Source of the DNA: Maritimibacter sp. HL-12
GTDB lineage: Bacteria > Pseudomonadota > Alphaproteobacteria > Rhodobacterales > Rhodobacteraceae
Direction: 5' to 3'
DNA length: 64,000 bases
NCBI RefSeq assembly: GCF_900177545.1
Contig: NZ_FXBQ01000001.1
Coordinates: 62,001-126,000 of the forward strand
The translations under genes and the position numbers were made by a program. Below the pieces are notes generated by a model, which did no database searches, was not told the origin of the DNA, and saw only the letters and a program-made list of their open reading frames with translations. This document shows, piece after piece, positions 7,517 to 16,821 of the stretch. Position 1 is the stretch's first letter; every line of letters starts with the position of its first letter.

Positions 7517-10027
7517 TCAGATCGACTCGCTGTCTGCGTAGAGATCTTCCGGTTCGATCCCGCGTTTTTCGGCACTCGCGCGAACCGCGTCCTGCAGCGC
7601 GGCACTGCGGCTCAGAAGGCGGCGGAACCGCGCCTCGTCAAGCTCCAGAAGCGTCGAGGGCGCAATCGCACGCACTTCGGTTCGGCGCGACTTTTTCATC
7701 AGGACGGACATCTGGCCAAACATCTCGCCGCGCCCCAATCGCCAGGTCTGGCCCGCGGTTTCGACTTCCGCCGCCCCCGAGGCTATGAAGTATACGCTCC
7801 TGGCGACGCTGTCCTTGTGGATGATGACGTCCCCGGCGTTCACGTAGCGGGTCTTGAGGGCTCGGCTCAGTCGCTTGATCTCGGGTTCTTCCAGCGCGGA
7901 AAAAAGCGGAAACTGGCGCACCAGTTCGGTCCGCTGCAGGGCGATATCCAGTTGCGGGCGGTCTTCGGCGGCCGCGCGCCGCAGGGCAAGATCCCCCATC
8001 AGCTTGGTGAAGACTTCCGCGCCGATCAGCCCGTCCTCGCGCATGGTCGCGTATTCGCGCTCTTCCAGCCGCAGCGCCGTTCGGCGGATGAACCGGCGCT
8101 CCAGTTCCTCGGCGTAGCCGGGGTATTGCAGGCGAAGACCTTCAAGCGCGGTTTCGACGGCCCCGATCCGACGCGACAGCAACTCGCGCAGGAGCTCGGC
8201 GACGCGCCGTCCATGAATTCGGCGGATGCGACTGTCGATGAAGGCCCCGAGATCGCGCAGGACAAGCCGCTGCGACAGGAGCAACTCGAAACGGTCCGCC
8301 GTCAGCAGGGCAAGCGGCCGTGACAGGCGGAACCGGCTGTGCAGCAGGCCCGCGGCTCTGAACGCCCGCCCGTATCCGACACTGCGACGCGCGGCGCGGT
8401 TGTAGCCGCTGCGCCCGGCCGAGCGCGCGGCCTCGATCAGCCGGTCGGCATCCGAAAGAACCTTTTCGGCCATACGGGCCGAGATCGTCCGCTCCCGCAC
8501 CCGCGCAAGGATGGTGTCGCGTTCGTGCCCGGCCAGCGCGATCAGCCCCAGCGTGATCCGGTCGCGGTCCAGAATATCGGCGCTGGCCTCGGCCTGCTTG
8601 ACGGCTTCCTCCAGCCGTTCGCCGAAGCGCTTGGCCTCGCCGCGCACGGTATCATGGCTGAGCTCGTAATTCTCGGTGGTGCGCGCCACGTCTTCGCGCA
8701 CCGTCTGCAGCGCGACGGCAACCACCTGCCGCGACAGCGCCTCGTCGATCGGTGACAGGTGATCAAGCCCGAGGCGGCCGATGATCCAGCGCAGCGTTGT
8801 GCCCTGCACGATCAGGGTAAACAGGGTGAAGCCGGTGGCGAGGATGCCGACCACGCGCTGGATCCCGTCGGGAACCCGGAAGCTTTCGGTCACCGCAAGC
8901 GCCAGCGCCAGCGTAACCGCGCCGCGCAATCCCCCCCAGAGGATCGCGACCCGGTAGGGCCGCTCCACCGAGGGTGAGAGTTTCAGCACCGTCAGGAGCG
9001 GCATGAGCCCGAACAGGATCACCCCGCGCGCGGCAATGGCGGCAAGAACAACCACCCCAACCAGCAAGAAATCCCCGATCCGGACCTCTTCGAGCAGCCG
9101 CGGGATCAGCAGCGCCGCCAGGATGAAGATCAGCGCCCCGGCCCAGTGCGCGAGCACACCCCAAAGCTCGCGCAGGTTGGACCAGGTCTGCGGCGGCAGA
9201 CGCCCCGGCCCGGTGAGGTTGAGCGTGAGCCCCGCCGCGACCACCGCGATCACCCCGGAGGCCCCGACGCTCTGTTCCGCCCCGATATAGGCGAGGTAGG
9301 GAAGTGCCACCGAGATCGAGATCTGCGCCAGTTCATGACGGCTGAACAGCGCCATGATCCAGACCGCGATCCGCGCCGCAAGCCAGCCGGTGAAAGCGCC
9401 GCCCACGACCAGCAGCGGGAACCGGGCGAGCGCGTCGCCGAGGCTCGGGTCGGGCATGCCCAGCATCACGAACCCCATGAACAGCCCGAAGAGCGCAATG
9501 GCAGCGGCGTCGTTCAGCAGGCTCTCGCCTTCGATGATCCGCGCGAGCCTGCGCGGTGCCGAGATCGAGCGGAAGATCGAGACCACCGCCGAGGGATCGG
9601 TGGTCGAGACGATGGCACCGATCAGCAGGCAGGCCGCGAGCGGCAGCGTGCTCGCCCAGGACAGCGCATAGCCCACGCTCAGCGTCGCCACCACCACCGC
9701 GACCACCGCGAGCACGAGGATCGGCACCCAGTCGTCGAGCATGCGACGCAGGTTCATCCCCAGCGTCGCCTGGAACAGCAGCGTCGGGAGGAAGACGTAG
9801 AGAAAGACATTGGAGCGGATCGGCAGGCCGATGATCGCCTCGGCCACCGGGTTGAGGGCATCGGTCAGGTCGGTGCGCAGGAAAAACACCGCGCCGACAC
9901 CGATCAGGACGCCGATGCTTGCCAGGATCACGCTGTAGGGCAGACGCAGCCGCGCGGCCAACGGCTCCGCCACCCCGATGACGAGGAACAGCGATGCGAT
10001 GACGGTCGTGATCAGAACAATGTCCAT
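7517..10027 (-). CDS. CPA1-type sodium/proton antiporter with C-terminal cyclic-nucleotide-binding domain
   Basis: An 836-residue protein. Residues 1 to about 410 are a hydrophobic cation/proton antiporter domain with STTDPSAVVSIFR and the GESLLNDAAAIALF segment carrying the NDA-type acidic transport residue. A long charged helical region follows, and about residues 690-815 form a cNMP-binding fold (FSALEEPEIKRLSRALK, GDVIIHKDS, GEMFGQMSVL). The layout recalls SOS1-like exchangers. It should sit in the inner membrane and exchange sodium (or another cation) for protons, possibly gated by a nucleotide. Monocistronic; a small palindrome lies 11 bases upstream of the start. Confidence 0.88.
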   Translation of the reverse strand: MDIVLITTVIASLFLVIGVAEPLAARLRLPYSVILASIGVLIGVGAVFFLRTDLTDALNPVAEAIIGLPIRSNVFLYVFLPTLLFQATLGMNLRRMLDDWVPILVLAVVAVVVATLSVGYALSWASTLPLAACLLIGAIVSTTDPSAVVSIFRSISAPRRLARIIEGESLLNDAAAIALFGLFMGFVMLGMPDPSLGDALARFPLLVVGGAFTGWLAARIAVWIMALFSRHELAQISISVALPYLAYIGAEQSVGASGVIAVVAAGLTLNLTGPGRLPPQTWSNLRELWGVLAHWAGALIFILAALLIPRLLEEVRIGDFLLVGVVVLAAIAARGVILFGLMPLLTVLKLSPSVERPYRVAILWGGLRGAVTLALALAVTESFRVPDGIQRVVGILATGFTLFTLIVQGTTLRWIIGRLGLDHLSPIDEALSRQVVAVALQTVREDVARTTENYELSHDTVRGEAKRFGERLEEAVKQAEASADILDRDRITLGLIALAGHERDTILARVRERTISARMAEKVLSDADRLIEAARSAGRSGYNRAARRSVGYGRAFRAAGLLHSRFRLSRPLALLTADRFELLLSQRLVLRDLGAFIDSRIRRIHGRRVAELLRELLSRRIGAVETALEGLRLQYPGYAEELERRFIRRTALRLEEREYATMREDGLIGAEVFTKLMGDLALRRAAAEDRPQLDIALQRTELVRQFPLFSALEEPEIKRLSRALKTRYVNAGDVIIHKDSVARSVYFIASGAAEVETAGQTWRLGRGEMFGQMSVLMKKSRRTEVRAIAPSTLLELDEARFRRLLSRSAALQDAVRASAEKRGIEPEDLYADSESI

Positions 10028-10037
10028 GGTATTGAAA

Positions 10038-10050
10038 TAACACAGTGTTA
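10038..10050. promoter_or_regulatory. Perfect inverted repeat upstream of the antiporter gene
   Basis: TAACAC-A-GTGTTA is a perfect 6-bp dyad around one central base, placed 11 bases upstream of the antiporter start codon and within an AT-rich patch unlike its surroundings. Position and symmetry suit a repressor operator; the regulator is unknown. Confidence 0.4.
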
Positions 10051-10574
10051 GAGGACCGTGCCGGGAAAATGTCCCTGTCCGGCAACAAGGGCGTGAGATC
10101 GGAACGCGTCACCGGCGAAGCCTGCGCGTTGCCTCGGTGCCCGGAGCGGGAGATTGCCGAACGGCGGCTTCGGCCTGACCGGACGGCTCGACCCGGTTGA
10201 TAGCCTCAAGCCGGCGGACCGCCCCGCCCACCCGATAGCCTGCCCAGTGGCGCGGATCGCGCCACTGGTCTCCAGGGTCTGTCTCGGTGGCGGCCCGCAG
10301 GTGTGGGCCATGACCGTGGCTCGATCCGGCCCCGCGCCGGACCGTCGATGCGCGCAAGACCCGCGTGGTGATTGCCGGGCAGGTTCAAGCGGCGCTAGCG
10401 CGGTTCGGTCGCCAGATCCGTCCCGCTTGCCGGGCACCCGGCGGCAAGCGGCTTTGCGGGTTGCGGCAAGTCTGCCCCCCGTTCCCGGCCGTCCGGACAC
10501 ACCCGCCTCGCCGGCTCCGCACCCCCCTCGGGGAATGCTACGACTCGGGCACCGCCGCCGAGACTGGCACCGCC
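10051..10574. other. Gene-poor stretch with a strong hairpin
   Basis: No convincing gene on either strand: the open frames here have residue compositions typical of chance frames in GC-rich DNA and lack ribosome sites. One clear structure is a perfect 11-bp inverted repeat at 10244-10268 (arms 10244-10254 and 10258-10268, spacer GAT), without a T tract. A second, imperfect dyad with TCCGGC/GCCGGA arms lies near 10323-10347. The stretch may be a decayed gene or hold an unrecognised structured RNA; it matches no rnpB, tmRNA or SRP RNA signature that I know. Confidence 0.5.
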
Positions 10575-12239
10575 TCAGCCTTCGAGGCGGCTCACCACGA
10601 CGGTGACTTCCGGCTTCTTGCCGATCTCGTCCTGCGTGGTCTTCTTGGTGATCCGCTGCAACTCGTCTTCCAGCGCCGCGTCGTCGCGCAGGGTCTTGGC
10701 CTTGGCGCGCATCAGGAACTGGCCGAGGTCTTCTTCCAGTACCTCCGCCAGTGCCGCCCGCGACTTGCCGGTTTCCGGCAGGCCCATGGTCTCGACCCAC
10801 GGCTCGCCCAGCGGCTCGTCGCCCTCGAGGATGACGTTGACGATCACGTGACCGTTCAGCGCCAGCCGGATCCGGTCACGCACCACGCCGTCGAGCGATC
10901 CGATCAGGATATCGCCGTCGAGATAGACCCGCTCGGCCTCGACGTGCTCGACGATATGCGGCCGCGCGCCGGTGAGATCACAGACCGCGCCGTTGACCAC
11001 CACCAGCGAGATCCGGCCATTCGCCTCCGCCAGCCGGGCGTGCTCGCGCAGGTGACGGTGCTCGCCGTGCATCGGGATCACGAATTCGGGGTTCACCAGC
11101 GCGTGCACCCGCTCCAGGTCGGGGCGGTTGGCATGGCCGGAAACGTGGTAGCGATCGTCTTCGGCCACGATGTCCACCCCCATTTCGGAAAAGGCATTCA
11201 TCGTGCGGATCACGCCGCGCTCGTTGCCGGGAATGGTCTTGGAGGAGAACAGGAAGGTGTCGCCCTCGGCCATCGCCAAGCCAAGATACTTGCCGCGGCT
11301 GAGCTGCGCCGAGGCGGCGCGGCGTTCGCCCTGGCTGCCGGTGACGATCAGCATCAGGCTCTCGCGCGGAATATCGCGGGCATCTTCCGGCGTGACGGTG
11401 GTCGGGAAACTGTCGACCACGCCGGTTTTCACCGCCACCTCGATCATCCGCCGCATCGCCCGGCCGAGCAGGCAGACCGAACGGCCCGCCGCCTGCCCCG
11501 CCTCGGCCAGCGTCTTCACCCGGGCGACGTTGGAGGCGAAAGTGGTGGCCACCACCATGTGCGGCGCCGCGGCCACCAGCTTTTCAAGCGGCGCGCGCAA
11601 TTCGGCTTCGGAACGTCCCGGGTGGTGCGAGAACACGTTGGTGGAATCGCAGACCAGCGCGCGCACCCGGCCCTTGGTGGCCTCGCGCCACATCGTCTCG
11701 TCCCATGGCTCGCCGACGCCCGGGGTGGGATCGAGCTTGAAATCGCCGGTGTGCACGACCCGGCCCGCCGGCGTGTCGATCACCAGCCCGGCACTTTCCG
11801 GGATCGAGTGCGAGACCGGCAGGAAGGCCACCTTGAACGGCCCCGCCTCGACCTGCTCGGGCCAGGCCCCCACGATCTCGACGTTGTCCGGGTTCTGCCC
11901 GGCTTCCTCGAACTTGAGCTGGGCGAGATGCCCGGTGAACTTTCGCGCATAGACCGGCGCGCGCAGGTCGGGCCAGAGCCGCCCGACGGCACCGACGTGG
12001 TCTTCGTGGGCATGGGTGATGAAGATCGCCTCGATCCGCTCGGCGTTGTCGCGCAGGAAGGTGACATCGGGCAGGATCAGGTTCACCCCCGGCGTGCTGT
12101 CCATGTCGGGAAAGGTCACCCCGAGATCGACGACGATCAGCCGCTCCTCGCCCGGGGCACCGTAGCCGTAGACATAGGCATTCATGCCGATCTCCCCCGC
12201 GCCGCCAAGGGGGAGGTAGATCAGCCGGTTCTTGCTCAT
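10575..12239 (-). CDS. rnj: Ribonuclease J
   Basis: A 554-residue metallo-beta-lactamase/beta-CASP ribonuclease with endonuclease and 5' exonuclease activity in mRNA decay and rRNA maturation. The zinc motif HAHEDH is at residues 76-81 (His76, His78, Asp80, His81), followed by further ligands in FLPVSHSIPES and VVHTGDFK; the beta-CASP region includes VCDSTN and VTGSQGE, and the C-terminal HMHGEHRH-like segment (PMHGEHRHL) is present. Length is typical. It overlaps coaX by four bases (ATGA) and is the last gene of a run that continues from the nuo operon through birA and coaX. Confidence 0.93.
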   Translation of the reverse strand: MSKNRLIYLPLGGAGEIGMNAYVYGYGAPGEERLIVVDLGVTFPDMDSTPGVNLILPDVTFLRDNAERIEAIFITHAHEDHVGAVGRLWPDLRAPVYARKFTGHLAQLKFEEAGQNPDNVEIVGAWPEQVEAGPFKVAFLPVSHSIPESAGLVIDTPAGRVVHTGDFKLDPTPGVGEPWDETMWREATKGRVRALVCDSTNVFSHHPGRSEAELRAPLEKLVAAAPHMVVATTFASNVARVKTLAEAGQAAGRSVCLLGRAMRRMIEVAVKTGVVDSFPTTVTPEDARDIPRESLMLIVTGSQGERRAASAQLSRGKYLGLAMAEGDTFLFSSKTIPGNERGVIRTMNAFSEMGVDIVAEDDRYHVSGHANRPDLERVHALVNPEFVIPMHGEHRHLREHARLAEANGRISLVVVNGAVCDLTGARPHIVEHVEAERVYLDGDILIGSLDGVVRDRIRLALNGHVIVNVILEGDEPLGEPWVETMGLPETGKSRAALAEVLEEDLGQFLMRAKAKTLRDDAALEDELQRITKKTTQDEIGKKPEVTVVVSRLEG

Positions 12240-13015
12240 GGAGTATCCTGCTCTTGGTTGTAGTCGTGGATTTTCACCAGCCCGTGCATCGTGAGATTGT
12301 CGGCGAACTGGTCGAACACCGGGGCGTGGCTCTGGAACAGCGGCGCGAGGCCGCCGGTGCCGACCACCGTCATCGGCCGCCCGTGTTCCTCAATGATCCG
12401 GGCCGAGATTTCCTTGATCAGCCCGACATAGCCCCAGAAGATGCCTGATTGCATGCAGGCCACGGTATTGGTGCCGATCACCCGGTCGGGATAGGTGATA
12501 TCGACATGCGGCAGCGCCGCCGCCGCCATGTGCAGGGCTTCGAGGCTGAGGTTCACCCCCGGCGCAATCACCCCGCCGATATAGGCCCCGTCACTATCGA
12601 CCACGTCGAAGGTGGTGGCGGTGCCGAAATCGACGACGATGAGATCGCCGCCGTAAAGGTCATGCCCCGCCACGGTGTTGACCAGCCGGTCGGGGCCGAC
12701 TTGCGTGCCCGCGTCCACCCGGACGTCCACCGGAAGGCGGCATTCGGGTTTGCCCACCACCAGCGGGCGCAGACCGAAATAGCGGTCGGAAAAGACCCGC
12801 AGGTTGAACACCACGCGCGGCACGGTGGAGGAAATCACCACGCCGGTGATCTCGGGGACGATGCCGTGATGGCGTGTCAGCGTGTCCCACCAGACGAAAT
12901 ACTGGTCGGCGGTGCGCTGGTGTTCGGTCGAGGTGCGCAGGGTGGCGAGAAACTTCTCGCCGTCCCAGATCGAGAACACGGTATTGGTATTGCCACAGTC
13001 GATGGCCAGAAGCAT
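12236..13015 (-). CDS. coaX: Type III pantothenate kinase
   Basis: A 259-residue kinase for the first step of coenzyme A synthesis, of the acetate/sugar-kinase fold. Visible signatures are DCGNTNTVF at residues 6-14 (phosphate loop), the GPDRLVN segment, and VVDFGTATTFDVV. The ATG at 13015 starts the conserved MLLAIDCGNT; an open upstream extension is not family-like. It lies 10 bases after birA and overlaps rnj by four bases. Type III kinases use potassium or ammonium and are not inhibited by CoA. Confidence 0.95.
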   Translation of the reverse strand: MLLAIDCGNTNTVFSIWDGEKFLATLRTSTEHQRTADQYFVWWDTLTRHHGIVPEITGVVISSTVPRVVFNLRVFSDRYFGLRPLVVGKPECRLPVDVRVDAGTQVGPDRLVNTVAGHDLYGGDLIVVDFGTATTFDVVDSDGAYIGGVIAPGVNLSLEALHMAAAALPHVDITYPDRVIGTNTVACMQSGIFWGYVGLIKEISARIIEEHGRPMTVVGTGGLAPLFQSHAPVFDQFADNLTMHGLVKIHDYNQEQDTP

Positions 13016-13025
13016 GCCTGCCCCT

Positions 13026-13769
13026 TCAGAAAAAGATGTCGCCCGCCGCGATGCGGCGAAGGCCGTGCGGCGTTGATAGGACAAGTTGCCCCGCCTCGTC
13101 CACCTCGCGCATGACGCCGGTCACCTCGCCGCCCGGAAGACGCGCGGTGACGGTTTCGCCGAGCCGGGCGGCGCGCGCGAGCCAGGCGCTGCGGATCGGG
13201 GCAAAGCCGTGGCTGGCGAACTGCGCCTCCCATGTTGCATAGGCGGGCGCGAGGGCTTCAAGGAAATCGCCGGGCGACACCGCGAGGCCCGTCTCGCCCG
13301 CGAGCGACACCGGGCGCAGCGCGCCGGGTTCCACCTCTCCCGCCCCGGGGGCTTGCGCGAGGTTCACCCCGATGCCGATGGCGAGGCCCGAGAGCCGCCC
13401 GCCAGCCTGAAGCCCTTCGAGCAGGATGCCCGCCACCTTGCCGCCATTGAACAGCACGTCGTTGGGCCATTTGAGCGCGAGGGCCTCGGCCCGCCCGGTG
13501 AGCCCGGCGAAGGCGTCGAACAGCGCGAGCGACGCCACGAAAGAGCGCAGCGCTGCCGCCTCTGGCAAGACAGCGGGCAGCACCAGCGTGGCCGCGAAAT
13601 TGCCCGCCGGGTTCGCCCAGGGGCGACCGCGCCGCCCGCGCGCCTCGGTCTGCGTCTCGGCGGTGATCCAGGTCGGACCGGCGAATTCCGCCGCGCGGCG
13701 CGCGGCCTCGTTGAGCGTCGAGTCGACCACGCCAAGCGGCAGGTGGCCATAGCCATGCGGCCAGCTCAT
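13026..13769 (-). CDS. birA: Biotin--[acetyl-CoA-carboxylase] ligase
   Basis: A 247-residue biotin protein ligase that makes biotinyl-AMP and biotinylates acetyl-CoA carboxylase carrier protein and other carboxylases. The nucleotide loop is GRRGRPW (45-51) and the catalytic LKWPNDV is present. No N-terminal helix-turn-helix is seen, so this is the monofunctional ligase without repressor function. I chose ATG 13769 (MSWPHGYGHL); an ATG six codons upstream is also possible. It follows nuoN after 63 bases on the same strand. Confidence 0.92.
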   Translation of the reverse strand: MSWPHGYGHLPLGVVDSTLNEAARRAAEFAGPTWITAETQTEARGRRGRPWANPAGNFAATLVLPAVLPEAAALRSFVASLALFDAFAGLTGRAEALALKWPNDVLFNGGKVAGILLEGLQAGGRLSGLAIGIGVNLAQAPGAGEVEPGALRPVSLAGETGLAVSPGDFLEALAPAYATWEAQFASHGFAPIRSAWLARAARLGETVTARLPGGEVTGVMREVDEAGQLVLSTPHGLRRIAAGDIFF

Positions 13770-13832
13770 CGCTGCCGCCGGGGGCACGCCGCCGTGTGGC
13801 GGCGCGACCGCACGCGCCCGGACGCGACCGGC

Positions 13833-15272
13833 CTAGTTGACAAGGGCCGCTGCCGCCTGCGCCGCCGCACCTTCGACGCCGAAGAGGTTGATCACCCCGA
13901 GCAGCATCGCCGCCGCGGCCCCCATCAGCATCACCCAGCCAGCCGCGCTCATGCGGGTATCGAGCCGCTCCTCGGTCTCGCCGAAATACATGTAGTAGAC
14001 GATGCGCAGGTAGTAGAAGGCACCGATCACGCTGGCCACAACGCCGGCCACGGCAAGCCAGGTCATCTCGGCCTGAACCGCCGCGTTCAGCACGTAGAGC
14101 TTGCCGAAGAAGCCGACCATCGGCGGCACGCCGGCGAGCGAGAACAGGAGCACCAGCATCGCCAGCGCCTTCACCGGCTCGGCCTTGGCGTATTGATTCA
14201 GCGCCGCGATTTCCGTCACCGGCTTGCCGTCGCGCTCCATCGACATGATGAAGGCGAAGGTGCCGACGTTCATGGTCAGATAGATCGCCATGTAGACCAG
14301 CATCGCCTGAACGCCATACTCGCTGCCCGAGGCGAGGCCGATCAGGGCGAAGCCCATGTGGCCGATCGAGGAATAGGCCATCAGCCGCTTGAAGTCGCGC
14401 TGGCCGATCGCGGCCACGGCACCGAGAAACATCGACAGCACCGCCATCAGCGCGACGATCTGGCTCCAGTCGCCCACCGAGTGGCCGAAGGCGTCGAACA
14501 GCACCCGGCCGAACAGCGCCATGGCGGCCAGTTTCGGCGCGGTCGCGAAGAAGGCCGTCACCGGCGTCGGCGCGCCTTCGTAGACATCCGGCGTCCACAT
14601 GTGGAAGGGCACGGCGGACACCTTGAAGGCGAGGCCCGCGGCCACGAAGGTGAGGCCGAACAGGAGGCCGAGGCCAATCTCGCCACTCGCCGCGGCGGCC
14701 AGGATGCCGTCGAACCCGGTGGTGCCGGCGTAACCATAGGTGAGCGAGGCACCGTAGAGCAGCAGGCCCGACGACAGCGCCCCGAGGATGAAGTATTTCA
14801 TCCCGGCTTCCGTCGATTTCACGCTGTCGCGGCGCATCGCGGCGACGACGTAGAGCGACAGCGATTGCAGCTCAAGCCCCATGTAGAGCGTCATCAGGTC
14901 ACCCGCGGAGACCATGATCATCATGCCCACCGTAGCCAGCGCAATGAGCAGCGGGTATTCGAAGCGCCCCAGCCCGCGCCGGACAAGGGTTTCCTGCCCC
15001 GCCAGCAGCACCGCCGCGGCGGCAACGAGTATACCCACCTGCGCAAAGCGCGCGTAGGCATCTTCGATCAGGAGGCCGCCGAAGGCGCGCCCGTTCGCCA
15101 CGTCGCCAAGGCCGATGAACAGCGCCAGCGCCAGCATCACCCCGGCGGTGGCCCAGGTGACGAGCGGCGTGGCCTTGTCCTTGCCGGTGTAGACGGCTGC
15201 CAGCAGAGCCGCCATCGCGAAGACGGCGAGCAGCAGTTCGGGCAGGATGGCTTGCAGGTCGAACGCGGTCAT
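13833..15272 (-). CDS. nuoN: NADH-quinone oxidoreductase subunit N
   Basis: A 479-residue antiporter-like membrane subunit of complex I, one of the three Mrp-type proton channels. It is hydrophobic throughout, with about 14 predicted helices, and carries the conserved lysine in FLLFAL-type helices (the [16 protein letters not shown] segment marks the family). It is the last structural gene of the operon, 10 bases after nuoM. Confidence 0.96.
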   Translation of the reverse strand: MTAFDLQAILPELLLAVFAMAALLAAVYTGKDKATPLVTWATAGVMLALALFIGLGDVANGRAFGGLLIEDAYARFAQVGILVAAAAVLLAGQETLVRRGLGRFEYPLLIALATVGMMIMVSAGDLMTLYMGLELQSLSLYVVAAMRRDSVKSTEAGMKYFILGALSSGLLLYGASLTYGYAGTTGFDGILAAAASGEIGLGLLFGLTFVAAGLAFKVSAVPFHMWTPDVYEGAPTPVTAFFATAPKLAAMALFGRVLFDAFGHSVGDWSQIVALMAVLSMFLGAVAAIGQRDFKRLMAYSSIGHMGFALIGLASGSEYGVQAMLVYMAIYLTMNVGTFAFIMSMERDGKPVTEIAALNQYAKAEPVKALAMLVLLFSLAGVPPMVGFFGKLYVLNAAVQAEMTWLAVAGVVASVIGAFYYLRIVYYMYFGETEERLDTRMSAAGWVMLMGAAAAMLLGVINLFGVEGAAAQAAAALVN

Positions 15273-15282
15273 GTCGTCCCTC

Positions 15283-16821
15283 TCAGTTCGAGACTGCGGC
15301 CGTGTCCGCGAGCGCGGGCAAGGCAGCGTGGTATTGGTCGAGCAGCGCCGTCACCGAGGGCCCGATCAGATCGAGCACCAGGTTCGGAGAAACGCCGAGA
15401 ATGAGGGTGGCGGCCACCAGCGGCGCAAAGATCGCCTTCTCGCGGGTGTCCATGTCGGTGATCGCCTTCAGGCTTTCCTTGATCAGGTCGCCGAACACGA
15501 CCCGGCGGTAGAGCCAGAGCGCATAGCCGGCCGACAGGATCACGCCGGTGGCGGCCACCGCGGCGATCCAGGTATTGGCCTTGAACATCCCCACCAGGGT
15601 GAGGAATTCGCCGACGAAACCCGAGGTGCCGGGCAGGCCGACGTTGGCCATGGTGAAGAACATGAACACCGCGGCATAGGCCGGCATCCGGTTCACGAGG
15701 CCGCCATAGGCCGCGATCTCGCGGGTGTGCATCCGGTCGTAGATCACCCCGACGGCAAGAAAGAGCGCGCCGGAGACGAAGCCATGGGAAATCATCTGGA
15801 AGATCGCCCCGTCGACGCCCTGCTGGTTGGCGGCGAAGATCCCGGCGGTGACGTAGCCCATGTGCGCCACCGAGGAATAGGCGATGAGCTTCTTCATGTC
15901 CTCCTGCACCAGCGCCACCAGCGAGGTGTAGACGATCGCGATCACGCTGATCCAGAGGATGAAATCGGTCATCACCGCCGCCCCTTGCGGGAACATCGGC
16001 AGCGAGAAGCGCAGGAAACCGTAGCCACCCATCTTCAGAAGGATCGCCGCCAGCACCACCGAGCCCGCGGTCGGCGCCTGAACGTGGGCATCGGGCAGCC
16101 AGGTGTGCACCGGCCACATCGGCATCTTCACCGCGAAGCTTGCGAAGAAGGCGATGAACAGGAGTGTCTGCGCGCCGCCGACAACCTGGATGCCGAGGAG
16201 CGAGAAGGTTTCCGAGCCGAAATTGTGGAGCATCAGCGACGGGATATCGGTGGTGCCCGCCTCGACGAACATGAACACCATCGCCACCAGCATCAGCACC
16301 GAGCCGAGGAAGGTGTAGAGGAAGAACTTGAAGGCGGCGTAGATCCGGTCTTTCCCGCCCCAGATCCCGATGATCAGGAACATCGGAATGAGGCCGGCCT
16401 CGAAGAACAGGTAGAACAGCACGAGGTCGAGCGCCACGAAGACGCCGATCATCAGCGTCTCGAGGATCAGGAAGGCGATCATGTATTCCTTCACCCGGGT
16501 CGTCACGCCCCAGGTCGAGGCGATGGCGATCGGCATCAGCGCGGTGGTCAGCAGCACGAACAGCACGCTGATCCCGTCGACCCCGAGCTTGTAGGTGAAG
16601 CCCATCAGCCAGGTGTGTTCCTCGACCATCTGAAAGCCGGTGTCGGCCGGATCGAAGCGCAGCAGCACCGCGAGCGAGATCAGGAAGGTCGCCGTGGTGG
16701 CCGTCAGCGCCAGCCACTTGGCGTTGCGCTGCGCCGCCTCGTCGTCGCCGCGCAGGAAGGCCGCGAGGATGGCGGCCGCCACCAGCGGCAGGAAGGTGAC
16801 GATCGAAAGCAGGTTGTCCAT
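15283..16821 (-). CDS. nuoM: NADH-quinone oxidoreductase subunit M
   Basis: A 512-residue antiporter-like membrane subunit of complex I. The family marker [21 protein letters not shown] is recognisable in two parts ([13 protein letters not shown] and VQAPTAGSV), with [12 protein letters not shown] carrying the conserved glutamate of helix 5. The ATG at 16821 shares one base with the nuoL stop codon (TGATG), so translation is coupled; a long upstream open frame overlapping nuoL is a chance extension. Confidence 0.96.
   Translation of the reverse strand: MDNLLSIVTFLPLVAAAILAAFLRGDDEAAQRNAKWLALTATTATFLISLAVLLRFDPADTGFQMVEEHTWLMGFTYKLGVDGISVLFVLLTTALMPIAIASTWGVTTRVKEYMIAFLILETLMIGVFVALDLVLFYLFFEAGLIPMFLIIGIWGGKDRIYAAFKFFLYTFLGSVLMLVAMVFMFVEAGTTDIPSLMLHNFGSETFSLLGIQVVGGAQTLLFIAFFASFAVKMPMWPVHTWLPDAHVQAPTAGSVVLAAILLKMGGYGFLRFSLPMFPQGAAVMTDFILWISVIAIVYTSLVALVQEDMKKLIAYSSVAHMGYVTAGIFAANQQGVDGAIFQMISHGFVSGALFLAVGVIYDRMHTREIAAYGGLVNRMPAYAAVFMFFTMANVGLPGTSGFVGEFLTLVGMFKANTWIAAVAATGVILSAGYALWLYRRVVFGDLIKESLKAITDMDTREKAIFAPLVAATLILGVSPNLVLDLIGPSVTALLDQYHAALPALADTAAVSN

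Noticed and set aside
10154-10606. A 150-codon plus-strand frame in the gene desert
   Set aside because: It runs into the 3' end of rnj on the other strand, has no ribosome site and a chance-like Pro/Arg/Ser composition.
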